Source: Alkalicoccus daliensis
GTDB lineage: Bacteria; Bacillota; Bacilli; Bacillales; Salisediminibacteriaceae
Reading direction: 5' to 3'
Assembly: GCF_900103955.1 (NCBI RefSeq)
Contig: NZ_FNIL01000016.1
Span: forward strand, 1 to 64,000
Length of the DNA: 64,000 bases
The position numbers and the translations under genes were made by a program. Numbering within the stretch: position 1 is the first letter of the stretch; each line of letters begins with the position of its first letter. The notes under the pieces were generated by a model. The model was not told where the DNA came from. It ran no database searches and saw nothing but the letters and a program-made list of their open reading frames with translations. Positions 53,882-63,950 of this stretch are shown one piece after another.

Positions 53882-55246
53882 TTAAGCTTTCGCTTTTGCA
53901 AAACAGGCATTATATAAGCTCGTTACTGCAAGGTCCGCTTCGGATGCATTTACGCCGAACATCATGCTCACCTCGGAGGATCCCTGGTTGATCATCTTAA
54001 TATTTACTCCTGCTTCTGCGAGGGCAGTAGTCGCTTTCGCTGCTACCCCTACTGTTTTTGCCATTCCTTCTCCTACGACCATCACCATTGCAAGCTCCCG
54101 CTCCACATGAACTTCTTCTACATCCAGTTCCTTTTGAATCCGCTCCAGAATTTTCTTTTCTGCTTCTTCGTTTAAATATTCTTCGCGCACAATTATAGAC
54201 ATATTGTCTATTCCAGAAGGTGTATGTTCAAAGGAGATTCCTTCTTCTGCAAGAATATGCAGCAGATGCCTGCCGAAGCCCACTTCTTTATTCATTAAAT
54301 ACTTTCGTACATTGATAGAAATAAACCCTTTATCACTGGCAATGCCGATCACAGGAAGCCCACGCTGTTCTCTCTCATCCACGATATACGTTCCGGCTGC
54401 CTGCGGGTGGTTGGTATTTTTAATGCATACAGGGATTTTTTTCTTTACTACGGGATGAAGTGCTTCATCATGAAAGACCGAAAAACCTGCGTAAGCAAGC
54501 TCCCGCATCTCCCGGTAAGTAAGTTCTTCCATCTCGTGCGGTTTTTCCACTAAAGAAGGATTTACTGAATAAATAGAATCTACATCAGTAAAGTTTTCAT
54601 ACAGGTCCACTTCTGCTCCTGCCCCGATAATTGAACCCGTAATATCTGATCCACCGCGGGGGAAGGTTACAATATGTCCTGTTTTTGATACACCGAAAAA
54701 GCCTGGTATAACCAACCTGCCGGACCGCTCCCGCAGCTTGGCAATTTTCTCGTAGGATTCCGGCAGAATTCTGGCATTGCCGGGATCATCCGTCACAACC
54801 ATGCCTGCTTCCTCCGGAGACACGTAATAAGCCTCTTCGCCTAGCTGCTGCAGATATGCCGCCATCAGTTTGGCATTTTCATTTTCCCCGCTTGCCATTA
54901 ACGCATCATACAATCTTGGGTGATCCTCCTGATACGTTTCAATTAATGAAATAAGCTGTGCTTTAAGCTCTGCAAGCAGCTGTGAGGGTAAAGAAAGGCT
55001 TTCCACGATAGCTGTATAGCGTTCTATTACCTGCTGGAGCTCTGCATCATAGTCTTTCTTTTCTGCAGCAGCATCCGCTAAATGAATAAGTAAGTCTGTG
55101 GTTTTAATATCTTCGGCAAATCGTTTTCCTGGTGCTGATACGACAATAAGACGGCGCGCTTCTTCCTCGCGGATAATTGCGGCCACCTTTTCAAACTGTT
55201 TTCCGTCTGCGACAGAACTTCCGCCAAACTTTACAACTTTCACCAT
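53882..55246 (-). CDS. Aspartokinase (YclM / aspartokinase III type)
   Basis: A 454-residue monofunctional aspartate kinase. The N-terminal KFGGSSVADG (from residue 6) binds ATP, TFPRGGSDITGSIIGAG follows, and two C-terminal ACT domains end with MINQGSSEVSMMFGV. The length and lack of an internal-start beta subunit point to the YclM type, in B. subtilis inhibited jointly by lysine and threonine. Start at 55246 after AAGGGGCG; the frame extends 41 codons upstream into the promoter. It feeds hom and metA. No lysine riboswitch is present in its 60-base leader. Confidence 0.94.
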   Translation of the reverse strand: MVKVVKFGGSSVADGKQFEKVAAIIREEEARRLIVVSAPGKRFAEDIKTTDLLIHLADAAAEKKDYDAELQQVIERYTAIVESLSLPSQLLAELKAQLISLIETYQEDHPRLYDALMASGENENAKLMAAYLQQLGEEAYYVSPEEAGMVVTDDPGNARILPESYEKIAKLRERSGRLVIPGFFGVSKTGHIVTFPRGGSDITGSIIGAGAEVDLYENFTDVDSIYSVNPSLVEKPHEMEELTYREMRELAYAGFSVFHDEALHPVVKKKIPVCIKNTNHPQAAGTYIVDEREQRGLPVIGIASDKGFISINVRKYLMNKEVGFGRHLLHILAEEGISFEHTPSGIDNMSIIVREEYLNEEAEKKILERIQKELDVEEVHVERELAMVMVVGEGMAKTVGVAAKATTALAEAGVNIKMINQGSSEVSMMFGVNASEADLAVTSLYNACFAKAKA

Positions 55247-55310
55247 GAAAACGCCCCTTCTTGTGTATTCTCTTGAAGTACAAATGCTCTCTCTAAAAAC
55301 ACATAACGAT

Positions 55311-55339
55311 AGTATACTAAAATTTCCGCTTCCAGACAA
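55311..55339 (-). promoter_or_regulatory. Promoter of the aspartokinase gene
   Basis: TTGTCT (55339-55334), 17-base spacer, TATACT (55316-55311). Confidence 0.75.
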
Positions 55340-55365
55340 TACCTGACAGCTTTCTCCCGGATTGC

Positions 55366-55400
55366 TCAAAAAAAACGCCCGGGAGAGTCCCGGGCGTTCG
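55366..55400 (-). terminator. Terminator of the peptide-binding protein gene
   Basis: AACGCCCGGG / CCCGGGCGTT hairpin followed on the minus strand by a T run. It abuts the aspartokinase promoter. Confidence 0.93.
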
Positions 55401-55408
55401 CTTAATAA

Positions 55409-57088
55409 TTATTGTTCGATTGTTACATCACGTAACTGATAGATACCGTTTGGATGCTTCCAGAAGCCTTCTACTTCATCACGTACACCTACAAGGTAGT
55501 CTGTGTGGTAAAGGTAAAGCATTGGAGCTTCTTCTACAAGAATTTCCATTGCCTGCTCGTAAAGGTCCTCACGAGTAGCTTCATCCGGCTCGCGGCGAGC
55601 TTCGTCAAGGATTTCATCAAGCTCTGCGTTGTCCATGAATGAACGGTTACCAGCAGCACCCTGCTGTTCAGAATGGAACAGTGCATACATACCGTAGTCA
55701 GCATCTGCTGTTACAGTAACCCAGCCAAGGATGAACATGTCATGCTCACCAGCAGCAGTGTTGTCTAAGTAAGCACCCCACTCAAGAACTTCGATCTCAG
55801 CGTTAACGCCGATTACAGAAAGCTGTGCCTGAACAAGTTCTGCAACTGCAATACGCTCGTCGCTGTCATTTGTCCAGATAGTAGTATCAAATCCGTCTTC
55901 ATAGCCTGCTTCAGCAAGAAGCTCCTGCGCACGTTCCGGATCATAATCTAATGCATCAATTTCGTCAGAGAAACCAAATACCTGCTCCCCGATTGGACCA
56001 ACTGCAGGTGTTGCAGCTCCTTCATATACACCTTCAATCAGGTCATCTTTATTGATTGCCATAGACAATGCCTGGCGGACCTGCTGATCATCAAGCGGTT
56101 CTTTCTGCATGTTAAAACCGATATAAGCAAGGCTTAAGCTTTCCTGCTCATACATATGGATGCCATCTGTTTCTTCGATTCGTGAAGTATCACTTGGGCT
56201 TACAGGATAAATAATATCTGCAGCGCCTGTTTCAAGCTCACCAATACGCGTCAGGCCTTCAGGAGACACGCGGAATGTTACCTGCTCTACTCCTGCAGTA
56301 TCGCCCCAATAGTCATCATTGCGGGAAAGTACGATTTCCGTACCCGGGCTCCACTCTTCAAACTGGAAGAAGCTTGTACCGATTGGATTTTCATTCAGAT
56401 AATCCCCAGGCTGTCCTCCGTCTTCCATTGCTGCGTAGTCTTCTTCAATAACTTCCGCACTCATAATGGATCCACCAGTATGTGCAAGGTGTGATGGGAA
56501 TGGTGCAAATGGGTATTCAGTGTGGAATTCTACAGTGTAGTCGTCCACTACTACTACTTCTTCTACCATTTCATATAGAAAAGCACGCTCAGAAGCTACA
56601 TCTTCATCAAGCACGCGGTCAAAAGTAGCCTTTACATCATCTGCAGTAAAGTCTGATCCGTCATGGAATGTTACGTCCTCACGAAGCTGGACTGTCCATA
56701 CGTTATCTTCTGTTGCTTCCCACTCTGTAGCAAGAAGCGGCTCTAATTCTGCTTCTTCATTTTGTGAAATAAGTGTTTCAAAAATATTGTGCTGTACAGC
56801 ACTGGAAGGAACATCATTTGAACCGTGCGGGTCTAGAGAGTTTGCGTCAGAAAGAGTGGCAATTACAAGGTTGCTTGGATCCGCGTCTTCATCTGAAGCT
56901 TCTCCGCCTTCACCTTCGTTATTTGTATTGGTGTTATCAGCGTTACCATCGTTTACTTCTGCATTGTTGTCATTCGCCGGTGCATTATCTCCGCCGCCGT
57001 TATTGTCCGGCTCGCTTGCACACGCAGTGAAAGTCAACGCAACTGCTGCTGAAATAACAGCTGCTTTCAGTGACTTGCTTCTTAACAT
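55409..57088 (-). CDS. Peptide ABC transporter substrate-binding lipoprotein (DppA/OppA-like)
   Basis: A 559-residue family-5 solute-binding protein. The signal peptide ends in lipobox FTAC with Cys23, then an acidic, Asn/Gly-rich linker of about 45 residues separates the lipid anchor from the binding domain. Family blocks: DANSLDPHGSNDV, LREDVTFHDGSDFTADDVKATFDRV, NPIGTSFFQFEEWSPG and YIGFNMQKEPLDDQQVRQALSMAI. It binds di- or oligopeptides, or glutathione, outside the membrane. The acidic composition suits salt exposure. It is divergent from the four other transporter genes, sharing the gap 57089-57489. Confidence 0.92.
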   Translation of the reverse strand: MLRSKSLKAAVISAAVALTFTACASEPDNNGGGDNAPANDNNAEVNDGNADNTNTNNEGEGGEASDEDADPSNLVIATLSDANSLDPHGSNDVPSSAVQHNIFETLISQNEEAELEPLLATEWEATEDNVWTVQLREDVTFHDGSDFTADDVKATFDRVLDEDVASERAFLYEMVEEVVVVDDYTVEFHTEYPFAPFPSHLAHTGGSIMSAEVIEEDYAAMEDGGQPGDYLNENPIGTSFFQFEEWSPGTEIVLSRNDDYWGDTAGVEQVTFRVSPEGLTRIGELETGAADIIYPVSPSDTSRIEETDGIHMYEQESLSLAYIGFNMQKEPLDDQQVRQALSMAINKDDLIEGVYEGAATPAVGPIGEQVFGFSDEIDALDYDPERAQELLAEAGYEDGFDTTIWTNDSDERIAVAELVQAQLSVIGVNAEIEVLEWGAYLDNTAAGEHDMFILGWVTVTADADYGMYALFHSEQQGAAGNRSFMDNAELDEILDEARREPDEATREDLYEQAMEILVEEAPMLYLYHTDYLVGVRDEVEGFWKHPNGIYQLRDVTIEQ

Positions 57089-57361
57089 AATGTTTCCCCC
57101 TTGATTTCATAATTTTACAAACTTGTTCCATACCAATTTACAATAGTCGGGAAAAAAAGACAAGCAATATTTAGAATATTAATTTAATGTATAATTATTA
57201 GTTCAATATAATTTCATTAGCCCTTTACAGCACTGCAGTTTTTGTGCACTGAATCACGAGGATGTCAGTGTTTCTGACAAGGATTTTACTAAGATATGGA
57301 ATAGATCCTGTTTCTTGTTTCATTATATTGTGAAAATATTCGCCTTTTTGTAAATTAGGAC

Positions 57362-57389
57362 TTGTGAAAAAGTGTGGGGATGATATAAT
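57362..57389 (+). promoter_or_regulatory. Promoter of the peptide transporter operon
   Basis: TTGTGA, 16-base spacer, TATAAT (57384-57389), 100 bases before the first start codon. The rest of the divergent gap (57089-57361) holds a small hairpin TGTCAG/CTGACA near 57266-57282 and no supported promoter for the binding-protein gene. Confidence 0.6.
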
Positions 57390-57489
57390 TTTTTCGTATC
57401 GTCCGTTAAATTTCCTTTATATAAGGATATATCTGGAAGAAGATTCTAGGTTTTATACCAATATAAATATGAAAGAGAGGTTTAATTAC

Positions 57490-58386
57490 ATGTCAGAAAC
57501 GACGGCTAACGTTTCCAAGGAAGAAAAGAAACGTATTAATCCGCAGATTGAAAGTTTGAAAAACGTTTGGCGTAAACTTAAAACAAACTACCTTGCAATG
57601 GCAGGCGGCATATTAATTATCTTATTCATAATTACCGCTATCGTAGGCCCATGGCTTACCACCCTCGATCCAAATATGCCGAATGTACAGGCACGGCTGC
57701 AGGGGCCTTCCAGTGAGTTCTGGTTTGGAACAGATCACCACGGGCGCGATATATTTACCCGGATTGTTCACGGTATGTCTATTACCCTTTACATAGGATT
57801 CTTTTCAGTAGCTATTGGTATGGTTTTAGGTGTAGTTTTAGGGATTGTTGCTGGCTATTACGGCAGACGCATTGATGCAGTAATTATGCGTATTATGGAT
57901 GTACTTCTCGCTTTCCCTGGTATCCTGCTTGCACTGGGTATCGTAGCGGTATTAGGCGGAAGCATTAACAATGTAATCATAGCGATTTCGATTTTCTCGA
58001 TTCCTGTGTTTGCACGTATTGTAAGGGGTTCCACTCTATCCGTACGTAAACTGGAATATGTAGATGCAGTCAGAGCACTCGGTGCTTCTGATTTCAGAAT
58101 TATTTTTCTTCATATTCTTCCAAATATTTTGTCTCCGATCATTGTACAGGCCACGTTGCACATTGCGACAGCGGTCCTTACTGCTACCGGTCTTTCCTTC
58201 CTGGGCTTAGGAGCGCAGCCTCCGACTCCCGAATGGGGTGCAATGCTTGCATCAGGACGAAACTATATGTGGGATCACCCTCATATCGCGCTTTTCCCAG
58301 GGCTTGCTATCGTTCTCGTAGTACTTGCCTTTAATCTGTTCGGCGATGGCGTGCGTGACACACTTGATCCTAAAATTAAATCCTAA
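57490..58386 (+). CDS. Peptide ABC transporter permease (DppC-like)
   Basis: A 298-residue permease with an extended cytoplasmic N-terminus, TM1 at about 37-58 and five further helices. The EAA-type coupling loop is RALGASDFRIIFLHILPN, and the family motif WFGTDHHGRDIFTRIVHG lies near residue 80. Start chosen at the ATG after AGAGAGG; the frame extends 42 codons upstream without support. First gene of the operon, unusually placed before the DppB-type permease. Confidence 0.92.
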   Translation: MSETTANVSKEEKKRINPQIESLKNVWRKLKTNYLAMAGGILIILFIITAIVGPWLTTLDPNMPNVQARLQGPSSEFWFGTDHHGRDIFTRIVHGMSITLYIGFFSVAIGMVLGVVLGIVAGYYGRRIDAVIMRIMDVLLAFPGILLALGIVAVLGGSINNVIIAISIFSIPVFARIVRGSTLSVRKLEYVDAVRALGASDFRIIFLHILPNILSPIIVQATLHIATAVLTATGLSFLGLGAQPPTPEWGAMLASGRNYMWDHPHIALFPGLAIVLVVLAFNLFGDGVRDTLDPKIKS

Positions 58387-58407
58387 CAGTGAGAGAGGTG
58401 AAGCTTT

Positions 58408-59328
58408 TTGTTTATTTATACACTTAAACGATTACTGCAGACAATCCCTGTACTTATCGGGGTAACACTCGTAGTATTCTTAATGATGCATTTAATTCCC
58501 GGAGACCCGGCACAGATTATGGCCGGCGAACGCGCAAGTGAAGAGCAGATCGAACTGACTCGCGACCGTCTCGGCCTGAATGATCCACTTCCGGTGCAGT
58601 ACGCAACCTTTGTAGGGAATGCAATTCAGGGAGACTTGGGCAACTCTATCCGTAATGGGCGCGCAGTTACTACAGAAATCGGGACACGCTTCTGGGTTAC
58701 CGTGGAGCTCGCTTTTTACAGTACGTTATTAAGTATTTTTATGGGTCTGATGGCGGGGATCATTTCCGCAACGAGACGTAACTCTCCAGTAGATATGTTC
58801 ATTATGGTATTTGCATTGTTCGGTTTATCCATGCCCAATTTCTGGCTTGGACTGATGCTGATCCAGTATTTCGCATTAAATATAGACTGGCTGCCGGTTT
58901 CCGGCTGGGGCTCGCCGCAGGCACTTATCCTGCCGGTTATCACGCTTGGAACAGCCGGTGCTGCAATCATTGCAAGAATGACACGCTCCAGCATGCTGGA
59001 AGTTATTCATCAGGATTATATCCGTACAGCGCGGGCGAAAGGTGTAAAAGAACGTTACGTAATATACAAGCACGCACTTCGTAATGCGTTGATCCCTGTT
59101 GTTACTGTAGTCGGGCTCCAATTCGGCGCACTTCTGGGCGGAGCAGTTCTGACAGAAACTGTTTTTGCAATTAACGGTCTCGGACGTCTCGTGGTAGATG
59201 CGATCGGCCAGCGGGATTTCCCGATTGTACAAGGCTCTGTATTGGTTCTTGCACTTCTGTTTGTACTTGTTAACTTCCTGGTAGACATTTCGTATCGATT
59301 CCTGAACAAGCGAATCGAACTTGACTGA
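58408..59328 (+). CDS. Peptide ABC transporter permease (DppB-like)
   Basis: A 306-residue permease with six TM helices. The N-terminus [29 protein letters not shown] is typical of DppB/GsiC, and the coupling loop is [24 protein letters not shown] start behind GAGAGGTG, 21 bases after the first permease gene. Confidence 0.93.
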   Translation: MFIYTLKRLLQTIPVLIGVTLVVFLMMHLIPGDPAQIMAGERASEEQIELTRDRLGLNDPLPVQYATFVGNAIQGDLGNSIRNGRAVTTEIGTRFWVTVELAFYSTLLSIFMGLMAGIISATRRNSPVDMFIMVFALFGLSMPNFWLGLMLIQYFALNIDWLPVSGWGSPQALILPVITLGTAGAAIIARMTRSSMLEVIHQDYIRTARAKGVKERYVIYKHALRNALIPVVTVVGLQFGALLGGAVLTETVFAINGLGRLVVDAIGQRDFPIVQGSVLVLALLFVLVNFLVDISYRFLNKRIELD

Positions 59329-59362
59329 TATTTCATCCCGACATAGAAAGGTGGGAAATTTT

Positions 59363-60412
59363 TTGGATAATACAAATACGATTATTAAAGTAGATAATCT
59401 GCAGACATCGTTTTTTACACATAGAGGCGAAGTAAAAGCTGTGGATGGCGTACACTTTGATGTGCCTGCCGGTAAAACGCTCGGGATTGTAGGGGAATCA
59501 GGTTCCGGAAAAAGTATCACTTCCCTATCCATTATGAGACTGATTGAATCCCCGGGACGTATTAAAGGCGGTAACATTACGTTTAATGGAGAGGATCTGC
59601 TTGCAAAAACGGAAGCAGAAATGCGCAGCATCCGCGGCAACAAAATTTCTATGATTTTCCAGGAGCCGATGACGTCGCTTAACCCGGTATATACCATCGG
59701 CGATCAAATTGCGGAAGCCTACCAGATTCACCAGGGACTTTCGAAAAAAGAGGCACTCCAGAAATCGCTTGGTATGCTTGAGCTTGTTGGTATACCTTCT
59801 CCCAAAGCCCGTTTGAAAGCATATCCACATGAGCTTTCCGGCGGTATGCGCCAGCGGGCCATGATTGCGATCGCCCTTGCCTGCAACCCGCAGCTGCTGA
59901 TTGCTGATGAGCCGACGACTGCACTGGATGTAACGATTCAGGCACAGATTCTCCGTTTAATCAGCGGGCTGCAGAAAGAGCTGGGCATGTCTATGCTGCT
60001 TATCACACACGACCTTGGAGTTGTTGCAGAAACGTGTGACTATGTAGCTGTTATGTATGCTGGTAAAATTGTAGAATATGCTGACGTAACCACTTTATTT
60101 AAACAACCGAAACACCCCTATACTGTAGGACTGCTCAAGTCCCTTCCCCGTCATGATATTGACCAGGATGAACTGCAGGTAATTAAGGGAATGGTTCCGA
60201 GCCCGGATGACCTTCCCGAAGGCTGCCGCTTCGCACCGCGCTGTCCTTTTGCAAGAGAAATGTGCGTAAACAGCCTTCCCGATCTGCGGGATCAGGAAGA
60301 AGGAAATCAAGTCCGCTGCTGGATTCATACAGACGAGTGGGACGGCCCGGAGGTGAATGTTAAAGATGACTACGACTACGGATACAGAACTGTTGAAGGT
60401 ACAGAATCTTAA
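59363..60412 (+). CDS. Peptide ABC transporter ATP-binding protein (DppD-like)
   Basis: A 349-residue ATPase. Walker A GESGSGKS, signature LSGGMRQR, Walker [13 protein letters not shown] and the switch His in [10 protein letters not shown] are all present. The C-terminal oligopeptide-type extension carries Cys residues in [14 protein letters not shown], which in relatives may hold an iron-sulfur cluster. The TTG at 59363 after AAGGTGG is chosen over an ATG upstream that overlaps the previous gene. It overlaps the next gene by about 47 bases. Confidence 0.93.
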   Translation: MDNTNTIIKVDNLQTSFFTHRGEVKAVDGVHFDVPAGKTLGIVGESGSGKSITSLSIMRLIESPGRIKGGNITFNGEDLLAKTEAEMRSIRGNKISMIFQEPMTSLNPVYTIGDQIAEAYQIHQGLSKKEALQKSLGMLELVGIPSPKARLKAYPHELSGGMRQRAMIAIALACNPQLLIADEPTTALDVTIQAQILRLISGLQKELGMSMLLITHDLGVVAETCDYVAVMYAGKIVEYADVTTLFKQPKHPYTVGLLKSLPRHDIDQDELQVIKGMVPSPDDLPEGCRFAPRCPFAREMCVNSLPDLRDQEEGNQVRCWIHTDEWDGPEVNVKDDYDYGYRTVEGTES

Positions 60413-61391
60413 GCAGTATTTCCCAATTAAAGGCGGTGTATTCGGCCGCAAGGTAAATGATGTAAAAGCGGTGGACGACATCTCTTTTGAAGTAAAAGCT
60501 GGAGAAACATTAAGTATTGTGGGAGAGTCCGGCTGCGGAAAATCCACAACCGGACGGGCAATTTTACGGCTGGATGAGCCGACTGCAGGTCAGGTGGAGT
60601 TCGGAGGAAAGGACCTGCTTGCTTTAAGCAAAAAAGAAATGCGCAAAATGCGCAAAAATCTGCAGATTATTTTCCAGGATCCCTATGCTTCCATCAACCC
60701 CCGTCAGACGGTGCGCCAGATTCTGAGCGAAGCGATGCAGATTCAGGATGTGCTTCCGAAAGACAAGCGGGAAGAGCGCATTAAAGAACTGATGAAAACA
60801 GTAGGTCTTGGGGAACACCAAATCGACCGTTTTCCGCACGAATTCAGCGGCGGGCAGCGCCAGCGTATCGGTATCGCCCGGGCACTCTCTGTAGACCCGC
60901 AGATGATCATCTGTGATGAATCAGTTTCTGCACTGGACGTATCTATTCAGGCTCAGGTTTTGAACCTGCTGAAAAAGCTGCAGCGCGAGCTTGATCTTAC
61001 CTATCTGTTTATTTCCCATGATCTTGGGGTGGTAAGACATATTTCCGACCGTGTACTCGTGATGTACCTGGGGAAAATTGTAGAAATTGCTGACAAAAAA
61101 TCTCTATTTGATAACCCGAAGCATCCGTACACAAAAACGCTGTTATCAGCGATTCCTGTACCGGATCCAACAGTGGAAAAAGAGCAGATCATTCTTAAAG
61201 GTGATGTTCCTTCTCCTATTGATCCGCCGACCGGGTGCCGTTTCCATACGCGCTGTCCGTTTGCGACAGATAAGTGTATACAGGAAACGCCGGAGCTTCG
61301 TAATAACGGTGATTTGATGAAAGACGGCCACCGTGCTGCCTGTCATTACATTGAAGAAATTGAATCCGGTGAAATGCAGCCGAATTATTAA
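60366..61391 (+). CDS. Peptide ABC transporter ATP-binding protein (DppF-like)
   Basis: A 341-residue partner ATPase. Walker [10 protein letters not shown], signature FSGGQRQR, Walker [13 protein letters not shown] and switch His in [10 protein letters not shown] are intact; [14 protein letters not shown] forms the C-terminal Cys cluster. ATG at 60366 has AGGTGA at good spacing; another at 60357 is too close to it. Last gene of the operon, ended by a strong terminator. Confidence 0.93.
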   Translation: MTTTTDTELLKVQNLKQYFPIKGGVFGRKVNDVKAVDDISFEVKAGETLSIVGESGCGKSTTGRAILRLDEPTAGQVEFGGKDLLALSKKEMRKMRKNLQIIFQDPYASINPRQTVRQILSEAMQIQDVLPKDKREERIKELMKTVGLGEHQIDRFPHEFSGGQRQRIGIARALSVDPQMIICDESVSALDVSIQAQVLNLLKKLQRELDLTYLFISHDLGVVRHISDRVLVMYLGKIVEIADKKSLFDNPKHPYTKTLLSAIPVPDPTVEKEQIILKGDVPSPIDPPTGCRFHTRCPFATDKCIQETPELRNNGDLMKDGHRAACHYIEEIESGEMQPNY

Positions 61392-61433
61392 TATCACGGA
61401 AAAAGAGGCTGGACAAAAGCTTTTTATTATATG

Positions 61434-61494
61434 AAAAAACCGAACTATCTTTTGAAACTCTTTTCGGAGTTTCTTGATAGTTCGGTTTTTTGTT
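61434..61494 (+). terminator. Terminator of the peptide transporter operon
   Basis: Long hairpin: AACCGAACTATC / GATAGTTCGGTT outer and GAAACTC / GAGTTTC inner stems, then six T. Confidence 0.95.
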
Positions 61495-61611
61495 TTCGCA
61501 GTGTTTGCAGACATCTTATTATTCAGCTTTATAAATAGTGAATATAGTTCTCTCCCTGCCTCTTTTTGCAGTTCAACTATAAATGAAAACAGGAAAGTTC
61601 ATATTGCTTAC

Positions 61612-61720
61612 TTGTGGCGAATGCTTGCTCTCGACTAATCCTCTCAGCAGCCGAGCTTTTATTATCTATGGTACAGAGATTTTTTCTGCATAAACGACTA
61701 CTTTGAAAATAAAACTTTCA
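61612..61720. repeat. Decayed family-A repeat
   Basis: Recognisable pieces only: 'gcttgctctcgactaat' and 'actactttgaaaataaaac', in an order different from the intact copies. The remainder of the gap 61495-61811 shows no gene. Confidence 0.45.
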
Positions 61721-61811
61721 TTTAAAATCATTCTATTAAACTATCTTATTGATCATGATTTAAACGCTGCTTTCACTAGGCAGGTTTGCCGTGGTTTAAG
61801 CTGAGGCTGAT

Positions 61812-62414
61812 TCACAAAAACGTTTCTGCTGTTTTTTCTGCCTGCAGTTTTGCTGCTTCCAGCCGTTTTACGGCTTCCTCTGGATAAGTGCTCGTTCCTT
61901 CTACATAAATATGCTCATACTGCTTTACCCCTACCAGCTTAAAAATCGTACGCAGGTAGCTGTCTCCATGTTCAAATGCAGCAAGCTTGCCCTCCGAATA
62001 AATGCCGCCTCTCGATTGAAGGTGGAGCACTCTTGTATCCTGAAGCAGTCCTTCGATCCCTTTTTCACCGAACCGAAATGTTTTCCCGGGCAGGATAAGG
62101 TGGTCGATATAAGCTTTTACCGGGGATGGCACTCCCATATTCCAAAGCGGTGTTACAAACACTACCTGTTTATATTTTAAAAATTGTTCCACATAGGTGT
62201 TTGTCACTTCTGCATCGCTCTGCTTTTCCCAGGCAGCAAGCGCATCTCCTTCCAGCGGCGGAATCTGTTCAGCAAATAAATCCAGCTTCGTTACTTTTGA
62301 AGACGGGTGCAGCTTCTGGTAATGCTTCAGAAAATGTTCTCCCAGCTGCAGACCGTATGATTCCCCCATTTGTTTCGGGTTTGCTGTAATATATAAAAGA
62401 CTCAACGGGTTCAC
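61812..62414 (-). CDS. azoR: FMN-dependent NADH:quinone / azoreductase
   Basis: A 200-residue flavodoxin-fold oxidoreductase of the AzoR/AcpD family. FMN-contact segments are ITANPKQMGESYGLQL, TPLWNMGVPSPVKAYIDHL and LQSRGGIYS. It reduces quinones by two electrons, and azo dyes in vitro, and protects against thiol or quinone stress. The GTG at 62414 directly follows the TAG of the preceding gene; a TTG at 62405 has better spacing to AGGTG and may be the true start. Last gene of the run that includes the ABC ATPase. Confidence 0.9.
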   Translation of the reverse strand: MNPLSLLYITANPKQMGESYGLQLGEHFLKHYQKLHPSSKVTKLDLFAEQIPPLEGDALAAWEKQSDAEVTNTYVEQFLKYKQVVFVTPLWNMGVPSPVKAYIDHLILPGKTFRFGEKGIEGLLQDTRVLHLQSRGGIYSEGKLAAFEHGDSYLRTIFKLVGVKQYEHIYVEGTSTYPEEAVKRLEAAKLQAEKTAETFL

Positions 62415-62999
62415 CTACTTATCAAGAATTTTCTTTGCATGGTAGAGCCGCTGCATGGCGGCAATTAATTCCACTGCCAGAAAGAGCAGCGTGAAAAACA
62501 ATAAATAGTTTACAAAAATAATCATCAGCGAAAGCAGAATAAATCCTTCCGTTCTTTCTGCAATTGCCGGCTGGTAGTAAAAAGATTTTTCCGAGTTTTC
62601 ATCTGCCACCGCTCCTACTGTAAGAAATATAGTCACAGTATAAAGGATAGATACTACGAGCAGCAGCATGACCCACATCAGGTCCGGAAAGCGGAAAGCG
62701 AGTCCCACAATGATGCCTGCTTCCACCAGCCGGTCAAAGCTCACGTCCAGCACGGTTCCAAACTTTGTAGAAGTGGTTTTCCGGGCCATTGTTCCATCGA
62801 CGGCATCCAGATACCCGGAAAACCATAATAATGCAAGGGCCAGCCAGGAATAGCCTAAATACACCGCGCCCCCCGCTGATATGCCGACAAGAAAGCCTAT
62901 GATGGTTACCTGGTTAGCGGTCAACCCTATTTTCAATGCTGCATCCGCACTTTTATTAAGAAGCGGCTGCACAGTATGGCGGGCTTTCGTATCAATCAT
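62415..62999 (-). CDS. CDP-alcohol phosphatidyltransferase family protein (YnjF-like)
   Basis: A 194-residue integral membrane enzyme with about five helices. The family signature DG-x2-AR-x8-G-x3-D-x3-D is complete in DAVDGTMARKTTSTKFGTVL followed by DVSFD. It would transfer a phosphatidyl group, or related moiety, from a CDP-linked donor to an alcohol. Start at 62999 is supported by GGGAAG; the longer frame is not. It overlaps the ABC ATPase gene by 8 bases. The same neighbour pair exists in E. coli as ynjD-ynjF. Confidence 0.88.
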   Translation of the reverse strand: MIDTKARHTVQPLLNKSADAALKIGLTANQVTIIGFLVGISAGGAVYLGYSWLALALLWFSGYLDAVDGTMARKTTSTKFGTVLDVSFDRLVEAGIIVGLAFRFPDLMWVMLLLVVSILYTVTIFLTVGAVADENSEKSFYYQPAIAERTEGFILLSLMIIFVNYLLFFTLLFLAVELIAAMQRLYHAKKILDK

Positions 63000-63936
63000 C
63001 AGCAGCACTTCCCTTTTGTTGAACTGCAATCGAAACCTGCTGTCCTTCCTCCCGGACTTCGTCTGAGCGGACAACAACGGATTGTTCCAGCTCCGGAATC
63101 TTAATCCTGTAAAATGTATAGCCATATGCAAATAATGGGTGTTCAATTATTCCCTGATACGTTCCTGCTTGAGACCCGCTGATGGATAAAGAAGACGCTG
63201 TATAAAATTCCCCGTCCAAATGCAGTCCATCACTCATAAAATCAGCAACGTCTTTATTCAACGGCTGTTCATACACTTCCCTGGGTTCTCCTTCCTGCTG
63301 CAGCTTTCCATCTTTCATGACAATCAGCCGGTCACTCATGACAGCTGCCTCTTCCCGGTCGTGCGTAACAAATAAGGCTGTGACGCCCTCCTGCTTCAAA
63401 AAATCACGCACCCAGATGCGCAGAGAATGACGCAGATGAGCGTCAAGGCTGCTGAAAGGCTCATCAAGCAATAAAAGTGACGGCTGCAGCAGCAAGGCTC
63501 TGGCAAGAGAAACTCGCTGCTGCTGGCCACCTGAGAGCTGAGAAGGGTATCGGTCTTTCCATTCAAACATTTCAATTTTTTTAAGCATTTCTTCTGCCTG
63601 CCGGATTCGTTCTTTTCTGGATAGTTTTCGTTTCCCGTGTTTCATTCCGTAAATCGCATTCTGCAGTACAGTGAGATGCGGAAACAGAAGCGGCTCCTGA
63701 AACATCAGGACAACTGGTCTGTTTTCAGCTTTTATACGTGTCACTTCCCTGGAATCAATAAACAACTCTCCTTCGGTAAAAGCAGCAAGTCCTGCAATGC
63801 AGCGGAGCAGTGAGGTTTTTCCACATCCGGAGGGCCCAAGTATACTGACAATGTCTCCAGCTTTTACCGCTATATCAATATTGGAAAATATCACCTGGTC
63901 CTCGTATTTTTTAGCAGCTTGTCTCAGCTTCAGCAT
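62992..63936 (-). CDS. ABC transporter ATP-binding protein (YnjD/PotA/FbpC-like)
   Basis: A 314-residue importer ATPase. Walker A GPSGCGKTS, Q-loop LMFQEPLLFPHL, signature LSGGQQQR, Walker B LLLLDEPFSSLD and switch His in FVTHDREEA are all present. A C-terminal regulatory region of about 90 residues ends in acidic residues. The start at 63936 follows AGGAGGG; the frame's first ATG lies upstream of that site. It is preceded by the end of what seems to be a permease gene. The substrate is not known. Confidence 0.9.
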   Translation of the reverse strand: MLKLRQAAKKYEDQVIFSNIDIAVKAGDIVSILGPSGCGKTSLLRCIAGLAAFTEGELFIDSREVTRIKAENRPVVLMFQEPLLFPHLTVLQNAIYGMKHGKRKLSRKERIRQAEEMLKKIEMFEWKDRYPSQLSGGQQQRVSLARALLLQPSLLLLDEPFSSLDAHLRHSLRIWVRDFLKQEGVTALFVTHDREEAAVMSDRLIVMKDGKLQQEGEPREVYEQPLNKDVADFMSDGLHLDGEFYTASSLSISGSQAGTYQGIIEHPLFAYGYTFYRIKIPELEQSVVVRSDEVREEGQQVSIAVQQKGSAADD

Positions 63937-63950
63937 CTTTTCCCTCCTTT

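Noticed and set aside
55247-55311. Lysine riboswitch upstream of aspartokinase
   Set aside because: The leader is about 60 bases, far too short.
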